Shown here: in pieces, positions 62,682 to 64,000 of the stretch
Numbering within the stretch: position 1 is the first letter of the stretch
How the letters are laid out: every line of letters starts with the position of its first letter
Origin: Mycobacterium sp. Aquia_216
Lineage (GTDB): Bacteria > Actinomycetota > Actinomycetes > Mycobacteriales > Mycobacteriaceae
Direction of reading: 5' to 3'
NCBI RefSeq assembly: GCF_026723865.1
Contig: NZ_CP113529.1
Coordinates: 2,480,001-2,544,000, forward strand
DNA: 64,000 nucleotides
Notes under the pieces: model-generated
Told to the model about the DNA's origin: nothing
The model's database searches: none
What the model saw: only the letters and a program-made list of their open reading frames with translations
Made by a program: the position numbers and the translations under genes

Positions 62682-63365
62682 ATGGAAGCTCTTCTGCTGG
62701 CGCTTGCCGGTCTGGCCTTCCTCGACTCGCTGAATGTCCTGAATGTGGGCGTCGTCTCAGCCGTCGTCTACGCCAGCCGACTCGATCGCCGTTCGCCAGT
62801 CCCGGGCGGGTTGAGCTTCATCGCAGGGTTATTCGCGGTCACCACCACGTTCGGTGTCGGCACCGTACTCGGACTTGAATTCTTGACGAATTGGGTCGAC
62901 TTCAGAATCACACCGGCACTTCGGTTTTGGGGTCAGCTGCTACTGGGCGTGGTGCTGATGTGCCTGGCCTACTTCCCGCTGACCGCGCAAACGTCGGCTC
63001 CGGGATGGGCACTGGCGGCCATGCGGAAACGTCCCTGGCTGCTCGGAATTCTCGGCGCCGCGGTCGGCATGGGTCAGGCGCCGACCTCGATCCCCTACAT
63101 CACCGGGTTGGCCATGCTCGCCGCCCTGCATCCGCGACCGAGCGTCTGGCCGCTGCTGATCTACGTCTACTGGGGGCTGGCGCTCACGCCGTCGATATTG
63201 ATTTTGTTTCTGGCCACACGAAAGACCACCCGAGCGGTCCGGATACAGCGCGCGATCGTGCGTGGACTCACTCGCTACGGCCCGATTTCGGTGCGGATAT
63301 TGTTCCTGGTTTTCGGGGTTGGGCTGGTAGCGGACGCCCTACTATTCCGCAGTGTCCTGTGGTGA
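62682..63365 (+). CDS. GAP/LysE-like six-helix membrane protein
   Basis: 227 aa. About six hydrophobic helices: 'LLLALAGLAFLDSLNVLNVGVVSAVVY' at the start, 'GGLSFIAGLFAVTTTFGVGTVLG', 'RFWGQLLLGVVLMCLAYFPL', 'LLGILGAAVGMGQAPTSIPYITGLAML', 'VWPLLIYVYWGLALTPSILILFL' and 'YGPISVRILFLVFGVGLVADALL'. The arrangement resembles the GAP/SfLAP-LysE group, whose members move lipids or amino acids, but the match is only general. Divergent from cmtR across 158 bases, and followed by a glycosyltransferase gene. Confidence 0.65.
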   Translation: MEALLLALAGLAFLDSLNVLNVGVVSAVVYASRLDRRSPVPGGLSFIAGLFAVTTTFGVGTVLGLEFLTNWVDFRITPALRFWGQLLLGVVLMCLAYFPLTAQTSAPGWALAAMRKRPWLLGILGAAVGMGQAPTSIPYITGLAMLAALHPRPSVWPLLIYVYWGLALTPSILILFLATRKTTRAVRIQRAIVRGLTRYGPISVRILFLVFGVGLVADALLFRSVLW

Positions 63366-63402
63366 GGCGAGCGTGAGCGGGAGTACCCCGGGGTGACACG
63401 CA

Positions 63403-64000
63403 GGTGAGGGCGGCGCGCCGGCCGATCCGGGTCCTGACGATCGGCAATGCCCCGGCCGGACCGAACAGCCGCGGCGGTATGGCGACGATGATGCGCCTGC
63501 TGATCGAGGACACCGACTCGCGGTTTCGCATCCGCCTGGTGCCCACCTATAACGACGCACCCCTGGCGCTGCGGCTGTGGACCGGAATTTCGGGCGTGCT
63601 CAGGGCATCCGCGCTGCTGCTGTTCGGGTTCGTCGACGTCTTCCATGTCCACTATTCGTGGCGTGGCAGCATCGTCCGCAAGGCCGTGCCGCTGTTGGTC
63701 GCGCGGCTGCGCGGCGTCCCGACCATCGTCCACGGCCACACCACGTACTTCTTCTCCTGGCTCGACGAGCTGCCGCGGCCGGCGGGCCGCGCTGTACGCC
63801 TGGCGCTGCATGCCGACTATTCGGTGGTGCTCGGCCAATTCCACGTCAAGGAGTCGTGCGCGAGCCTCGGCTTCGACGAGTCGCACACCCGAGTGCTGTA
63901 CAACCCCGTGGTGGTACCTGCCGTGGCACCTTCACCGCGCACCGGGCAGCCGCTACGGGCGGTGGCGCTCGGCCGGTTGGGCGAAAACAAGGGCAGCTAC
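63403..64000 (+). CDS. Glycosyltransferase family 4-type, N-terminal part (runs off the window)
   Basis: 199 codons from GTG 63403, open at the right edge. The Rossmann start 'PIRVLTIGNAPAGPNSRGGMATMMRLL' has the Gly-Gly nucleotide-sugar loop. 'FVDVFHVHYSWRGSIVRKAVPLLVARLRGVPTIVHGHTTYFF' is typical of GT4 acceptor domains. 'VLYNPVVVP' and 'LRAVALGRLGENKGSY' mark the transition to the second domain (GRLxxxKG). Donor and acceptor unknown. Starts 37 bases after the GAP-like gene in the same direction, which may form an envelope-glycolipid unit. Confidence 0.8.

Overview
The window is high-GC actinobacterial DNA with the gene content and order of a slow-growing, non-tuberculous Mycobacterium. It follows, in inverted orientation, the stretch of the M. 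tuberculosis H37Rv chromosome running roughly from miaB (Rv2733c) to Rv2668. Diagnostic genes are lexA/chiZ, nrdR, sthA, ideR, sigB, sigA, ppgK, suhB, cei, dut, ceoB/ceoC, dxs, hemE/hemY/hemQ, msrB, aftC and a distal cmtR. H37Rv comparisons are from memory, not from a search. No tRNA, rRNA, insertion sequence, phage or CRISPR array was seen.

Layout. (1) 1-8.4 kb: end of miaB, a membrane protein, a DUF349 protein, a 1-kb gap, a DMT-type membrane protein, then LigB-like gene, miaA, dapF and hflX. (2) 8.4-17.9 kb: fadE20 behind a perfect palindrome, a large LGFP-repeat wall protein, the lexA/chiZ SOS pair, nrdR, a nitrobindin-like protein, PhzF-like and hydrolase genes, and a PAC2 protein. (3) 18-29 kb: a lipoprotein serine protease, sthA, DUF4192, ideR, sigB, small conserved proteins, BrkB, sigA and ppgK. 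(4) 29-41.3 kb: suhB, cei, DUF4193, DUF3093, dut, DUF3710, hydrolase, OB-fold protein, DUF3159, TrkA-type K+ regulators, APC permease, TrmA-like methyltransferase and a CPA1 antiporter. (5) 41.4-53.5 kb: dxs, RNase D, DUF3000, echA15, the hemE-hemY-hemQ heme operon, a methyltransferase, amidohydrolase, msrB and aftC. (6) 53.5-58.1 kb: TAP-like lipoprotein, RibD-like reductase, AFG1/ZapE ATPase, GNAT and an exported protein. (7) 58.2-64 kb: accessory DNA with two DUF732 paralogues around an antisense membrane ORF, a CtaG-like protein, a lipoprotein, a cmtR-CDF metal unit, a GAP/LysE-like membrane protein and a truncated glycosyltransferase.

Functionally the window combines housekeeping transcription control (SigA, SigB, LexA, IdeR, NrdR), nucleotide and tRNA quality functions (Dut, MiaA, MiaB), isoprenoid and heme supply, and envelope biogenesis (DapF, AftC, Cei, ChiZ, LGFP). 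Many genes overlap by ATGA, GTGA or TTGA. Several starts sit 7-9 nt downstream of a TAnnnT -10 element, as expected for leaderless mycobacterial mRNAs.

The most unusual local signals are: an indel that seems to turn the old leaderless dut start into an 8-codon leader ORF overlapping the working start by GTGA; a perfect 16-bp inverted repeat inside sigA; tandem SOS-like half-sites before chiZ; two TetR-style palindromes before catabolic genes; a TAP-like hydrolase with Asn where the nucleophile Ser should be; and a CmtR sensor coupled to a Cys-rich CDF transporter.
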